A stretch of 64,000 nt of DNA, from NCBI RefSeq assembly GCF_029490015.1, contig NZ_CP120468.1, positions 1,674,001-1,738,000 of the forward strand, in the 5' to 3' direction. Below the pieces are notes generated by a model. The model was given only the letters and a program-made list of their open reading frames with translations, did no database searches and was not told the origin of the DNA. Positions 45,853 through 54,384 of this stretch are shown here, in pieces. Each line of letters opens with the position of its first letter. The stretch's first letter is position 1. The position numbers were made by a program, and so were the translations under genes. Source of the DNA: Halobaculum limi (lineage in GTDB: Archaea > Halobacteriota > Halobacteria > Halobacteriales > Haloferacaceae).

Positions 45853-46392
45853 ATGGAACTCCCGACGTCACAGGACCTGCGTGAGCGGCGGACGTCGCTC
45901 GATCTGACACAGAGCGCGCTTGCAGAGCGTGCCGACGTCTCTCAACCACTCATCGCACGCATCGAGGGCGGCGACGTCGACCCCCGACTGTCGACACTTC
46001 GACGCATCGTCGAGGCACTCGACGAGGTGGAGGGCGACGTCGTCCGCGCGAGCGACATTATGCACGAATCGGTCATCAGTGTCGCCCCCGACCAGTCGGT
46101 CCGCGAGGCCGTTACCCTGATGGAAGGCGAGGCGTACTCGCAACTCCCGGTGATCCAGAACGGGACGCCTGTCGGGTCGATTTCGTTTTCGGACGTGAAC
46201 AAGGCCGGCGAGGACGCCGCCGACCTCCCCATCAGCGAGGTGATGTCGGAGTCGTTCCCGCCCGTCAGCCCGGATGCGACCGTCGACGAGATTCGGAATC
46301 TGCTCGACCACTACAAGGCGGTCGTTGTCACCGAGAGCGGCGACGCGGTCGGCATCATCACAGAAGCGGACTTGGCGGCGCAGTTGTCCTGA
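45853..46392 (+). CDS. HTH-CBS transcriptional regulator
   Basis: A 179-residue regulator. Residues ~7-60 form an XRE/Cro-type helix-turn-helix (LTQSALAERADVSQPLIAR, then IEGGDVDPRLSTLRRIV). It is followed by two CBS domains (~65-175: IMHESVISVAPDQSV, LPVIQNGTPVGSISF, then PVSPDATVDEIRNLL and VVTESGDAVGIITEADL). CBS pairs usually sense adenylates, so energy-dependent DNA binding is likely. An inverted repeat right over the promoter suggests it controls its own gene. Confidence 0.9.
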   Translation: MELPTSQDLRERRTSLDLTQSALAERADVSQPLIARIEGGDVDPRLSTLRRIVEALDEVEGDVVRASDIMHESVISVAPDQSVREAVTLMEGEAYSQLPVIQNGTPVGSISFSDVNKAGEDAADLPISEVMSESFPPVSPDATVDEIRNLLDHYKAVVVTESGDAVGIITEADLAAQLS

Positions 46393-46431
46393 CTGAAGCC
46401 TGCGTGCGGGTAGCGAGGTCGAAGCGGTCGT

Positions 46432-47613
46432 CTACAGGGAGTTTTTGATCTTCTCGAAGAAGCCTTCCTTCACGTCGATGTCCTCGCCGCCAGCCTCCGC
46501 GAACGTCTTCAGCGCCTCTCGCTGTTCGCTCGTGAGGTCCTCGGGTGTGACGACCTGCACCTGCACGTAGAGGTTCCCGTTCCCACGGCGGCGCAGGCGC
46601 GGCATCCCCTTCCCTTTCAGGCGGAACTGCTCGCCGCTCTGGGTGCCTGCGGGCACCTCGAACTCGACGGCGCCGTCGAGCGTCTCCAGTTTGACCGTGT
46701 CGCCGAAGACGGCCTGCGGGAACGACACTGGCTCCGTGAGGTACAGATCCGCCCCGTCGCGTTCGAACCGCTCGTCGCCCTCGACGTGCACCTCGATGAG
46801 GAGGTCACCGTCGCGCGCGCCGGGTTCGCCGGGCGCGCCCTCGCCGTCCATCCGGAGCGTCTGTCCGTCCTGAATCCCGGCGGGCACGTCGACGGTGAGC
46901 GTCGTCTCCTCGCGCGTGATGCCCGACCCGTCACAGACGGCGCAGTCCTCGGAGTACAGTTCGCCCTCGCCCTCACAGCGGGGGCAGGTGCTCGTCTGCT
47001 GGACGCGACCCAGCGGCGTCTGCTGGACCTGCCGGACCTGCCCGCGGCCCTCACACTGCGGGCACGAGCGCACGTCGGCGTCGTCGGGGTGGCCCTCGCC
47101 GTCGCACTCGTCACAGCGGGTGGGCCGCGCGACGGTGAACTGCTTGGTGACGCCGTCGTGGGCGTCCTGCAGGTCGATTTCGAGGTTCGTTCGGAGGTCC
47201 TTGCCGGGGCGTGGACCGCCGCGACCGCCGCGGCCGCCGCCGCCGAAGAACTCCTCGAAGATGTCGCCGAGACCGCCCATCCCGCCGCCGCCGTTGCCGC
47301 CCATTCCGCCCATCCCGCCGAACGGGCCGCCGCCCATCCCGCCAGCGCCTGCACCGCCGGGGCCGCCGTCGAAGCCGCCGCGCTTCTCGGCCTGTTCGAA
47401 CTGGTCGTGACCCATCTGATCGTACGCCTGCCGCTTCTCCTCGTCGGTGAGGACCTCTTTGGCCTTCTTCACCTGCTTGAACTTCTCTTCGGCGTCCTCG
47501 GCGTCGCTGACGTCGGGGTGATACTCGGTCGCCTTCTGCCGGTACGCCTGTTTGATCTCCTCCTCGGATGCGTCCCGCGAGACTCCGAGTACGTCGTAGA
47601 AGTCCTCGCTCAT
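46432..47613 (-). CDS. dnaJ: chaperone DnaJ
   Basis: A 393-residue type I DnaJ. The J domain (5-70) has the HPD tripeptide in YHPDVSD. A Gly/Phe/Met-rich linker follows (~80-130). The zinc domain has four CxxCxGxG repeats: CDECDGEG, CPQCEGRG, CPRCEGEG and CAVCDGSG. The C-terminal substrate domain ends in the charged helix EKIKNSL. It stimulates DnaK ATPase and delivers substrates. It lies 168 bp downstream of dnaK on the same strand with its own weak TATA-like element (AATCGCG preceded by TATTTCA, ~47641-47652). Confidence 0.96.
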   Translation of the reverse strand: MSEDFYDVLGVSRDASEEEIKQAYRQKATEYHPDVSDAEDAEEKFKQVKKAKEVLTDEEKRQAYDQMGHDQFEQAEKRGGFDGGPGGAGAGGMGGGPFGGMGGMGGNGGGGMGGLGDIFEEFFGGGGRGGRGGPRPGKDLRTNLEIDLQDAHDGVTKQFTVARPTRCDECDGEGHPDDADVRSCPQCEGRGQVRQVQQTPLGRVQQTSTCPRCEGEGELYSEDCAVCDGSGITREETTLTVDVPAGIQDGQTLRMDGEGAPGEPGARDGDLLIEVHVEGDERFERDGADLYLTEPVSFPQAVFGDTVKLETLDGAVEFEVPAGTQSGEQFRLKGKGMPRLRRRGNGNLYVQVQVVTPEDLTSEQREALKTFAEAGGEDIDVKEGFFEKIKNSL

Positions 47614-47781
47614 TCGTTACTCGTCTGTTCGTCACTCGTCCTATTTCAATCGCGTGGCTCGCGTGTCGACAGGTCTGAGTCGGTGGTCGTAGCTGTCGCT
47701 CGTGACTCGAACCGTCGGAAATCCGCATACACCGTCGGTCCGTCCACGAGAAAAACGGTCTCGTAGGCGGGCGTGACGAGT

Positions 47782-49698
47782 TTACGACTCGTCGTCTTCG
47801 TCCACGTCCTCGAAGTCGGCGTCGACGTACTCCTCGTCGTCGCCGTCGGCGGCCGCGTCCGCGCCCGGGCCCTGACCGCCCATCCCGCCCATACCACCCA
47901 TTCCGCCGGGACCGGCTCCGGCGCCGCCCGCGCCGGCCTGGGCTTCCTGGGCCTGCTGCTGGTACATCTGCTTGCCGATCTCCTGGAGTGCCTCCGAGAG
48001 CGACTCGGTGGCGTCCTCCAACTCCTCGGTCTCGACGTCCTCGTCGCCGAGGAGCTCTTGGACGTTCTCGATCTCCTCGCGGATATCCTCCTCGAGGTCG
48101 TCGTCGACGTTCTCCTCGTTCTCTTCGAGGAGCGTCTCCGCGCGCTGGACCGCGCTCTCGGCCTCGTTGCGGGCCTCGATGCGGCGACGACGCTCCTCGT
48201 CTTCTTCGGCGTGCTGTTCGGCCTCCTCCTGCATCCGGTCGATCTCCTCGTCGGAGAGGCCCGCACCGCCCTCGATGGTGATCGACTCGGCGTTGCCGGA
48301 GCCTTTGTCTTCGGCCTCGACGTTGACGATGCCGTTCTCGTCGATGTTGAACCCGACTTCGATCTGCGGCGTGCCGGCGGGCGCGGGCGGGATGCCCGTC
48401 AACTGGAACTCGCCGAGCAGTTCGTTCTCCTCGGCGATCTCACGCTCGCCCTGGAAGACGCGCACCTGCACCGATGTCTGGTTCGCGGCGGCCGTCGTGA
48501 AGATCTTCGACTCCTCGGTCGGGATGGTCGTGTTCTTGTCGATGAGACGCTCGAACAGCCCGCCCTTCACCTCGATCCCCAGCGACAGCGGCGTCACGTC
48601 GAGGAGGACGAGGTCGTCGACGTCGCCCGAGAGGACACCGCCCTGGATGGCCGCGCCCAGCGCGACCGCCTCGTCGGGGTTGACGTTCTTCTTCGGCTCC
48701 GTCCCAAGGATCTCAGTGACCTTCTCTTGCACCTGCGGCATCCGGGTGGACCCACCGACGAGGATGACCTCGTCGATGTCGTTGGCGTCGTAGCCAGCGT
48801 CCGACAGCGCCTGCTCCGTCGGGCCGACCGTCCGCTCGATGAGGTCCGAGGTGAGGTTCTCGAACGTCGCGCGAGTGATCTCTGTTTCGAGGTGGACCGG
48901 GCCGGAGTCGGTCGCCGTGATGAACGGGAGGTTGATGCTGGCCTGCTTGCGCGAGGACAGTTCGATCTTCGCCTCCTCTGCGGCGTCTTTCAGGCGCTGG
49001 AGCGCCTGGCGGTCCTCGCGGAGGTCGATGCCGTGGTCGTTCTGGAACTCCTCGGCGAGGTGCTCGATGATCGCCTCGTCCCAGTCGTCGCCACCGAGGT
49101 CGTTGTCCCCGTTGGTCGCGACGACCTCGTAGACGCCGCCGCCCAGGTCGAGGACGGAGACGTCGAAGGTGCCGCCACCGAGGTCGTACACCATCACCGT
49201 CTGGTCGGACTCGTCGTCGAGGCCGTACGCCATCGACGCCGCCGTCGGTTCGTTGACGATGCGCTCGACGTCGAAGCCGGCGATCTCACCGGCGTCTTTC
49301 GTCGCCTGCCGCTGTTTGTCGTTGAAGTACGCAGGGACTGTGATGACCGCCTTCTCGACGTCGTCACCGAGGTACTCCTCGGCGTCGCGTTTGATCTTCT
49401 GGAGGATCATCGCCGAGATCTGCTGGGGCGTATAGTCCTCGCCGTCGATCTCGACGGTGTAGTCTTCCTCACCCATATGCCGCTTGATCGACTGGATCGT
49501 GCGGTCGGGGTTCTGGACAGCCTGGTTCTTCGCCGGTTTCCCGACGAGACGCTCGCCGTCGTCGGTGAACGCGACGACCGAGGGCGTCGTTCGGTCACCC
49601 TCGCCGTTGACGATGATCTCCGGGTCGTCACCTTCCATCACCGCGAACGCCGAGTTCGTGGTCCCGAGGTCGATCCCGAGAATCTTGTTAGTCGCCAT
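47782..49698 (-). CDS. dnaK: chaperone DnaK (Hsp70)
   Basis: A 638-residue Hsp70. The nucleotide-binding domain starts [15 protein letters not shown] and carries [18 protein letters not shown] and [10 protein letters not shown]. The substrate-binding domain includes [16 protein letters not shown] and the hydrophobic cleft, and the lid is followed by a Gly/Met-rich tail (GGMGGMGGM) and an acidic end. Hsp70 folds nascent and stressed proteins. A 7-bp inverted repeat sits upstream of the TATA-like GTTTAAC (minus strand, ~49726-49732). It is the centre of the grpE-hydrolase-dnaK-dnaJ row. Confidence 0.97.
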   Translation of the reverse strand: MATNKILGIDLGTTNSAFAVMEGDDPEIIVNGEGDRTTPSVVAFTDDGERLVGKPAKNQAVQNPDRTIQSIKRHMGEEDYTVEIDGEDYTPQQISAMILQKIKRDAEEYLGDDVEKAVITVPAYFNDKQRQATKDAGEIAGFDVERIVNEPTAASMAYGLDDESDQTVMVYDLGGGTFDVSVLDLGGGVYEVVATNGDNDLGGDDWDEAIIEHLAEEFQNDHGIDLREDRQALQRLKDAAEEAKIELSSRKQASINLPFITATDSGPVHLETEITRATFENLTSDLIERTVGPTEQALSDAGYDANDIDEVILVGGSTRMPQVQEKVTEILGTEPKKNVNPDEAVALGAAIQGGVLSGDVDDLVLLDVTPLSLGIEVKGGLFERLIDKNTTIPTEESKIFTTAAANQTSVQVRVFQGEREIAEENELLGEFQLTGIPPAPAGTPQIEVGFNIDENGIVNVEAEDKGSGNAESITIEGGAGLSDEEIDRMQEEAEQHAEEDEERRRRIEARNEAESAVQRAETLLEENEENVDDDLEEDIREEIENVQELLGDEDVETEELEDATESLSEALQEIGKQMYQQQAQEAQAGAGGAGAGPGGMGGMGGMGGQGPGADAAADGDDEEYVDADFEDVDEDDES

Positions 49699-49743
49699 CT
49701 TGCCCCCGAGTAGCGGCGCGAGTCCGTTAAACGTTACTAGACA

Positions 49744-49762
49744 GACCGTGACTCGGTCTGAC
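49744..49762. promoter_or_regulatory. inverted repeat upstream of dnaK
   Basis: CAGACCG-TGACT-CGGTCTG is a perfect 7-bp inverted repeat 46-64 bp before the dnaK start. It is immediately upstream of the TATA-like GTTTAAC (minus strand). It may bind a heat-shock regulator, or form a terminator for the gene upstream. Confidence 0.5.
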
Positions 49763-49872
49763 CGGAACCCAGAGCCCGCTTGCGATTTCCAGATCTCGAT
49801 GTGGGAGTGAGTAACAACGCTTAACACGAACCGCGATTCGACTCGGTGCGAGCGGTTCGGCGACGGCGCCGG

Positions 49873-50574
49873 TCAGCGGTCGGTCGGGTCGTCCGCTCGG
49901 AGCGATTCGACCACGTCAGCTACGATGGCCTCGCGGTCCTCCGACGCGAAACACTCGTGGCCTCCATCGTACAGGCGGATGCGTTCGGCCGGGAGTCGCT
50001 CACCGATGGCGTCGGTGCCGACGAGGCCGTCCGTCAACGTGCAGAACGCCGTCTCCGCGTCCGTCGCCTCGGGGAGTGACGTCTGTGCCCGTCTGATCTC
50101 GCGGACGAACGACGGCGCGAGGCCAGTCGAATCGCGGGCGGACTCGTCGGCGAGGCTGCCTAGCACGTCTCTGTCGGGGTCGACCGACACCAGTTCTCGA
50201 CTCGTCGGGAGGCGTCGGAGAAGCCGAAACGGAATCCGTTGACTCGGGTGCAGTCCCCACCACGGACTCAGGTGGACGGTGTGCTCGGGGAGGACGCCCC
50301 GCCGAATCGCGTGGGCAGCGATGAGGCCGCCCGTGCTGTGTGAGAGCGCCCGCTCGAAGTCGGGGCCGTCAGCGACGTAGTCGGCGAGTGGGGCGAGATA
50401 CTCCGCCTCGAAGTCGTCGACGTTCGTCGGGATGGTCGCCGCGTGGGTGCGGAACCCAGCGTCGGCGAGCGTCTCCAACAGCCAGTCGACCACGGGTTGG
50501 TCGGGGGCGTTCCCCCACCCCATCACGAAACAAAGCGGGTCGCCGTCGTCGGGACCGTGAACGGTGAACTCCAT
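49873..50574 (-). CDS. alpha/beta hydrolase
   Basis: A 233-residue alpha/beta hydrolase. The nucleophile elbow is SHSTGG (in ALSHSTGGLIAAH), where the canonical GxSxG has Ser in place of the first Gly. An acid Asp and final His are consistent with GGHECFASED near the C-terminus. It starts 48 bp after grpE and lies before dnaK, so it belongs to the stress row. The substrate (ester or peptide) is unknown. Confidence 0.8.
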   Translation of the reverse strand: MEFTVHGPDDGDPLCFVMGWGNAPDQPVVDWLLETLADAGFRTHAATIPTNVDDFEAEYLAPLADYVADGPDFERALSHSTGGLIAAHAIRRGVLPEHTVHLSPWWGLHPSQRIPFRLLRRLPTSRELVSVDPDRDVLGSLADESARDSTGLAPSFVREIRRAQTSLPEATDAETAFCTLTDGLVGTDAIGERLPAERIRLYDGGHECFASEDREAIVADVVESLRADDPTDR

Positions 50575-50622
50575 ACCGTCGGTGTGAGCGCCGACGGGAA
50601 AACAGTACGTGCGGTGACGAGA

Positions 50623-51210
50623 CTACTCCTCGTCGCTGACGGTGACCTGCGCTGCCTCGATGACCTTGTCGGCCATCTCGTACCCCTGTTTGAATACGCT
50701 GGCGACAGTTCCCGCAGGCTGGTCGGAGTCGACACGCATCATCACTTCGTGGCGCTCGGGGTCGACGTCCTCGCCGGGTTCGGGGTCGATGACGGTGACG
50801 TTCTCCTCACCGAGGACGCGGTCGAACGTCTCCAGCGTCGACTCCACGCCGGGGCGGATGTCGGCTCCCTCCTCTTGGTCGAGGGCGCGCACGAGGTTGT
50901 CGCGGACCTCCGTCAGCCGCGAGACCAGATCCTCGGTCGCCCGCTGTTTCTGCTGTTCCTGCCGCTTCTTCGCGCGCTTCTTGTAGTTCTGGAAGTCGGC
51001 TTTCGTCCGCTTGAGGCTCGACTCCAGTTCCTCGACGCGGTCGGTCGTCTCCGCGGCCTCGCGTTCGAGAGCGGCGACTTCGGCGGCGAGTCTCTCGTCG
51101 TACTCCGCGACCGCGTCGGCGAGCGCCTGGGATGCGTCGGTCGCGTCCTGGGCGGGCTCGGCCGTCGCGTCTTCCGGGTCGTCGTGACCGGCGTCGACTT
51201 CGTCGCTCAT
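50623..51210 (-). CDS. grpE: nucleotide exchange factor GrpE
   Basis: A 195-residue GrpE that speeds ADP release from DnaK. The long N-terminal helix (AEVAALEREAAETTDRVEEL...) is followed by KADFQNYKKRAKKRQ, a hallmark of the dimer. The C-terminal beta-wing has VTVIDPEPGEDVDPERHE and PAGTVASVFKQGYEM. The first ~40 residues are acidic and low-complexity, common in halophile GrpE. It heads the minus-strand stress row, after a 60-residue acidic gene. Confidence 0.95.
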   Translation of the reverse strand: MSDEVDAGHDDPEDATAEPAQDATDASQALADAVAEYDERLAAEVAALEREAAETTDRVEELESSLKRTKADFQNYKKRAKKRQEQQKQRATEDLVSRLTEVRDNLVRALDQEEGADIRPGVESTLETFDRVLGEENVTVIDPEPGEDVDPERHEVMMRVDSDQPAGTVASVFKQGYEMADKVIEAAQVTVSDEE

Positions 51211-51278
51211 ACCACGGTGAAGCAGTCCCGCGGAGATACGGATTGCGGATTCGGAAGCGCCTCCCTCCCCGAACCGGG

Positions 51279-51461
51279 TTACGACTCGTCGTCGGAAACC
51301 GCCTCGCGCAGGTCGTCGATCCGACCCGACAGCAGCGACAACGCCGCGTCCGCGTCCATATACCCCTGGTCGTACTCGCCGTACACGTCGTCTGCTCCCG
51401 AGAGGAACTCTGTGACTGCCTCGTGCATCTCCGCCGCGTCCACCTCGTCACTGTCGCTCAT
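51279..51461 (-). CDS. small acidic protein (60 aa)
   Basis: A 60-residue, highly acidic protein (MSDSDEVDAAEMHEAVTEF, then GEYDQGYMDADAALSLLSG, ends DDES) with helical content and no cysteines. It begins upstream of grpE on the same strand (69 bp apart). A TATA-like CATAAGC (read on minus, ~51489-51495) lies ~30 bp before ATG 51461. It may be a halophile micro-protein; function unknown. Confidence 0.6.
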   Translation of the reverse strand: MSDSDEVDAAEMHEAVTEFLSGADDVYGEYDQGYMDADAALSLLSGRIDDLREAVSDDES

Positions 51462-51619
51462 ACACGACCTTTCGAGGGTGACGTATGAGTGGCTTATGGG
51501 CACGGGCGCGACAGACAGCCCCGACTAACAAAGCGCACGGGAGCCGAATTGGAGACATCTCCGATGGCACAGCCTCGTCAACCGATCCGAATGGCTGCGC
51601 CAAACGGTCGGTGGCGACG

Positions 51620-52408
51620 ATGGCGATAACCGACATCGACTGGCCGCGCGGGACGGGAGTCGTCCGTGCTGTCGTCGACCGCTGTCGCTCGTGCGGACTC
51701 GGCTTTCTCGCGGCGGGAGTGGCGTACTACGCGCTCGTCTCGCTCGTCCCGTTACTGGCGCTCGTTCTGCTCGCAGTCTCGACGGTCGCCGGCGACGTCG
51801 TCGCCGCTCGCGTCGTCGCGGCCGCGGGAGATGCGCTCTCGGTGACTGGCCGGGAGACGGTCCAGCGCGTGTTGACGACGGCTGCGGGGCGTGCTCGCGC
51901 GACCGGCATCGGCATCGTCGTCCTCGTGTGGGGTGGGTGGCGACTGTTTCGCGGCCTCGACCACGCGTTCGGGCGCGTGTACCGCTGTGACGACGACGGG
52001 ACCGTTCACCACCTACTCGACGCCGCGGTCGCACTCGTCGGTGTGCTCGTCGCCGGTGTCGCCGTCGTCGCCGTCGAGGTGCTTCCGGCCGCGTGGTGGT
52101 CCGGACCGCTCGGCGGAATCGCAGGCGGCGGACTACAACTCCTCCTCGTCGTCGTGTTCCTCGTGCCTGCGTTCTACCTGCTCCCGAACGTCGAGATGCG
52201 GGTGCGAGAGGCCGTCCCCGGTGCGGCAGTCACCGCCGTCGGCTGGGCCGCGCTGTACGCTGGATTCGACCGCTACGTGAGCGTGAGCGGCGGGAGTGCC
52301 CTGTCTGGACTGCTCGGCGGCATCGTCCTCGTCGTCACCTGGCTGTACCTCGCTGCCGCGACGTTGCTCGTCGGGGCGGCGGTCAACGCCGTCCTCGCGG
52401 AGCAGTAA
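51620..52408 (+). CDS. YihY/BrkB-family membrane protein
   Basis: A 262-residue protein with about six membrane helices, matching YihY/BrkB (UPF0761): a front helix after AGVAYYALVSLVPLLALVLL, a soluble part with RGLDHAFGRVY, and four helices to the end, including WLYLAAATLLVGAAVNAVLA. The function in archaea is unknown; bacterial members were once thought to be RNase BN. ATG 51620 is preferred over a longer frame because the upstream 45 codons lack conservation-like pattern. Confidence 0.82.
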   Translation: MAITDIDWPRGTGVVRAVVDRCRSCGLGFLAAGVAYYALVSLVPLLALVLLAVSTVAGDVVAARVVAAAGDALSVTGRETVQRVLTTAAGRARATGIGIVVLVWGGWRLFRGLDHAFGRVYRCDDDGTVHHLLDAAVALVGVLVAGVAVVAVEVLPAAWWSGPLGGIAGGGLQLLLVVVFLVPAFYLLPNVEMRVREAVPGAAVTAVGWAALYAGFDRYVSVSGGSALSGLLGGIVLVVTWLYLAAATLLVGAAVNAVLAEQ

Positions 52409-52465
52409 CCAAGCAGGTCGTCCTCCTGCGGCGAACTTATCTCCCACCGGGATACATCCCTGTCC

Positions 52466-53812
52466 GTGTCGTCGGTCACGCTCCGATACGAGGACGGAAC
52501 GATCCGTGTCGAAGGAGCCGAGACAGCGTCGCTTCCACACGTCGAGTCGGACGACCGCTCGGGCGTCGGCCGCGCCCCCGCCTACCGCTACGCCGCCGTC
52601 CGCGACGCGCTTCACGACCAGGGAGTCGGCGTCGTCGACGACGTGCTCTCGCTCCCCAACCTCTCACCGCTCACCTCGCCGTACACGCTCCGCGACTACC
52701 AACGGGAGGCCTTGGACGCGTGGGTCGACAACGACCGCCGGGGCGTCCTCGAACTCCCGACCGGCAGCGGCAAAACCATCATCGCGCTGTCGGCCATCGC
52801 GGAGGCTGGAACGCCGACGCTCGTCGTCGTCCCGACGGTCGACCTCCTCGACCAGTGGCAGCGCGAACTCGAGACGGCGTTCGACTGTCAGATCGGTCGC
52901 CTCGGCGGCGGCGAGCAACGAGTCGAACCGCTCACCGTCTCCACGTACGACTCGGCGTACCTCCGCGCCGACGAGTTGGGCGACCGCTTCGGTCTCCTCG
53001 TGTTCGACGAGGTCCACCACCTCGGCGGCGAGGGGTACCGCGACATCGCCCGCCTGTTCGCCGCGCCCGCCCGCCTCGGCCTGACGGCCACGTTCGAACG
53101 ACCCGACGGGGCGCACGAGACGATTACGGAGCTGGTCGGCCCGGTCGTGTTCGACCTGTCTGCCGACGACCTCGCGGGTGAGCACCTCGCGGAGTACGAG
53201 GTCCGACGAGTCGAGGTGGAGTTGAGCGACGAGGAACGCGAGCGATACGAGACCGCACAGGGCACGTTCGTCGACTACGTCCGCGACGCCAACATCCGGT
53301 TCACCTCGGGGTCGGACTATCAGGAACTGGTGAAACGTTCCGGCAACGACCCGCGTGCCCGCGAGGCGCTGCTCGCGAAGCAGCGCGCCCGCGAAGTGAT
53401 GATGAACGCGGACGCGAAACTGACTGAACTCGCGCGCATTCTCGACCGCCACCGCGACGAGCGGATCATCGTGTTCACCGCCCACACCGACCTCGTGTAC
53501 CGCATCTCCGAACGGTTCCTCATCCCCGCCATAACCGCGGAGACCGGCGTCGAGGAACGACGTGAGACGCTTCGTCGCTTCCGCGAGGGGACCTACAGCC
53601 GCGTCGTCGCCGCGAACGTCCTCGACGAGGGCGTGGACGTTCCGGACGCGAGCGTCGGCGTCATCCTCTCTGGAAGCGGGTCGGAACGGGAGTTCACCCA
53701 GCGACTCGGGCGCGTCCTCAGACCCGGCTCAGACGGGTCGAAGCGGGCGACGCTGTACGAACTAGTGACCAGCGAGACGGCAGAGGAGAACGTGGCTCGC
53801 CGCCGTCGGTAG
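52466..53812 (+). CDS. rad25: XPB/Rad25-type DNA helicase
   Basis: A 448-residue superfamily 2 helicase of the archaeal XPB type. Walker A is LPTGSGKTII (98-107), Walker B is VFDEVHHLGG, motif III LTATFERPDGA, and motif VI is TQRLGRVLRP. A thumb-like insert sits between the two RecA domains (RRVEVELSDEERERYETA...). It starts at GTG 52466. It unwinds or remodels DNA in repair with the Bax1 nuclease, encoded 0.6 kb downstream. Confidence 0.92.
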   Translation: MSSVTLRYEDGTIRVEGAETASLPHVESDDRSGVGRAPAYRYAAVRDALHDQGVGVVDDVLSLPNLSPLTSPYTLRDYQREALDAWVDNDRRGVLELPTGSGKTIIALSAIAEAGTPTLVVVPTVDLLDQWQRELETAFDCQIGRLGGGEQRVEPLTVSTYDSAYLRADELGDRFGLLVFDEVHHLGGEGYRDIARLFAAPARLGLTATFERPDGAHETITELVGPVVFDLSADDLAGEHLAEYEVRRVEVELSDEERERYETAQGTFVDYVRDANIRFTSGSDYQELVKRSGNDPRAREALLAKQRAREVMMNADAKLTELARILDRHRDERIIVFTAHTDLVYRISERFLIPAITAETGVEERRETLRRFREGTYSRVVAANVLDEGVDVPDASVGVILSGSGSEREFTQRLGRVLRPGSDGSKRATLYELVTSETAEENVARRRR

Positions 53813-53838
53813 CGACGAGCGGCGACAGGATGACAGTC

Positions 53839-54243
53839 TCAGTACTGCACGTTCACACGGAGTGACCCGCTCTGACTGAACGCCTCGAACGACAGCGAGG
53901 TGGCGACCGTCACGTCGACGCGTTCGCCGCCGGGGACAGTCACGTCCTCCGACACCGTCTCCTCGGTGTCGCCCGCGGTCGCGGTGACGACGATGGTTCC
54001 CGTCTGTCGGTCGCCGCTGCGGTTCTCGACGGTGACGCGGACGAGGAGGTTGCCCTCCTCGCCCTCGACGTCGACGAAGTCCCTGACCACCAGCGACGCA
54101 CCGCTCGTGTCCGTCTCCTCCGGCGCTCGCGGCGGCGTCAGGGGGCCGGTCGGCGAGGCGGCGTCCGTACAGCCAGCACCGGCGGTCACCCCCCCGACGA
54201 CGAGGAGTCGTCCGACCGATCCGAGCAGTCCGCGTCGGTTCAC
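53839..54243 (-). CDS. Tat-type lipoprotein with an FxLYD-like domain
   Basis: A 134-residue exported lipoprotein. The signal has a twin-arginine motif (NRRGLLGSVG) and a lipobox ending in GAGC, so it should be lipid-anchored outside. The mature part (~35-134) is beta-rich (ASLVVRDFVDVEGEEGNLLV, TGTIVVTATAGDTEETVSED) like an FxLYD immunoglobulin-like fold. The start is GTG 54243. It sits on the opposite strand between the XPB and Bax1 genes. Confidence 0.75.
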   Translation of the reverse strand: MNRRGLLGSVGRLLVVGGVTAGAGCTDAASPTGPLTPPRAPEETDTSGASLVVRDFVDVEGEEGNLLVRVTVENRSGDRQTGTIVVTATAGDTEETVSEDVTVPGGERVDVTVATSLSFEAFSQSGSLRVNVQY

Positions 54244-54384
54244 GTTGGGCCTGTTTCGGGGGTTCGGTATGAGCCTTGTCCATCGGCGTGTGCTAGGCCC
54301 TTCGGAGCGTCGGGGTGCGTCCTCGTGGCTCTCTGCTCTCACCGTCGTCGCTTTACGTCCGCGTTCGGTACAGACGAGTCGACC

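Noticed and set aside
47141-47390. A repeat-rich stretch suggesting a tandem repeat or CRISPR
   Set aside because: It encodes the Gly-rich linker of DnaJ; the repeats are codon-level (GGC/GGN) and lack spacers of constant size.
47773-49713. A 646-codon plus-strand frame opposite dnaK
   Set aside because: It is antisense to an unmistakable Hsp70 gene and has no motif of its own.
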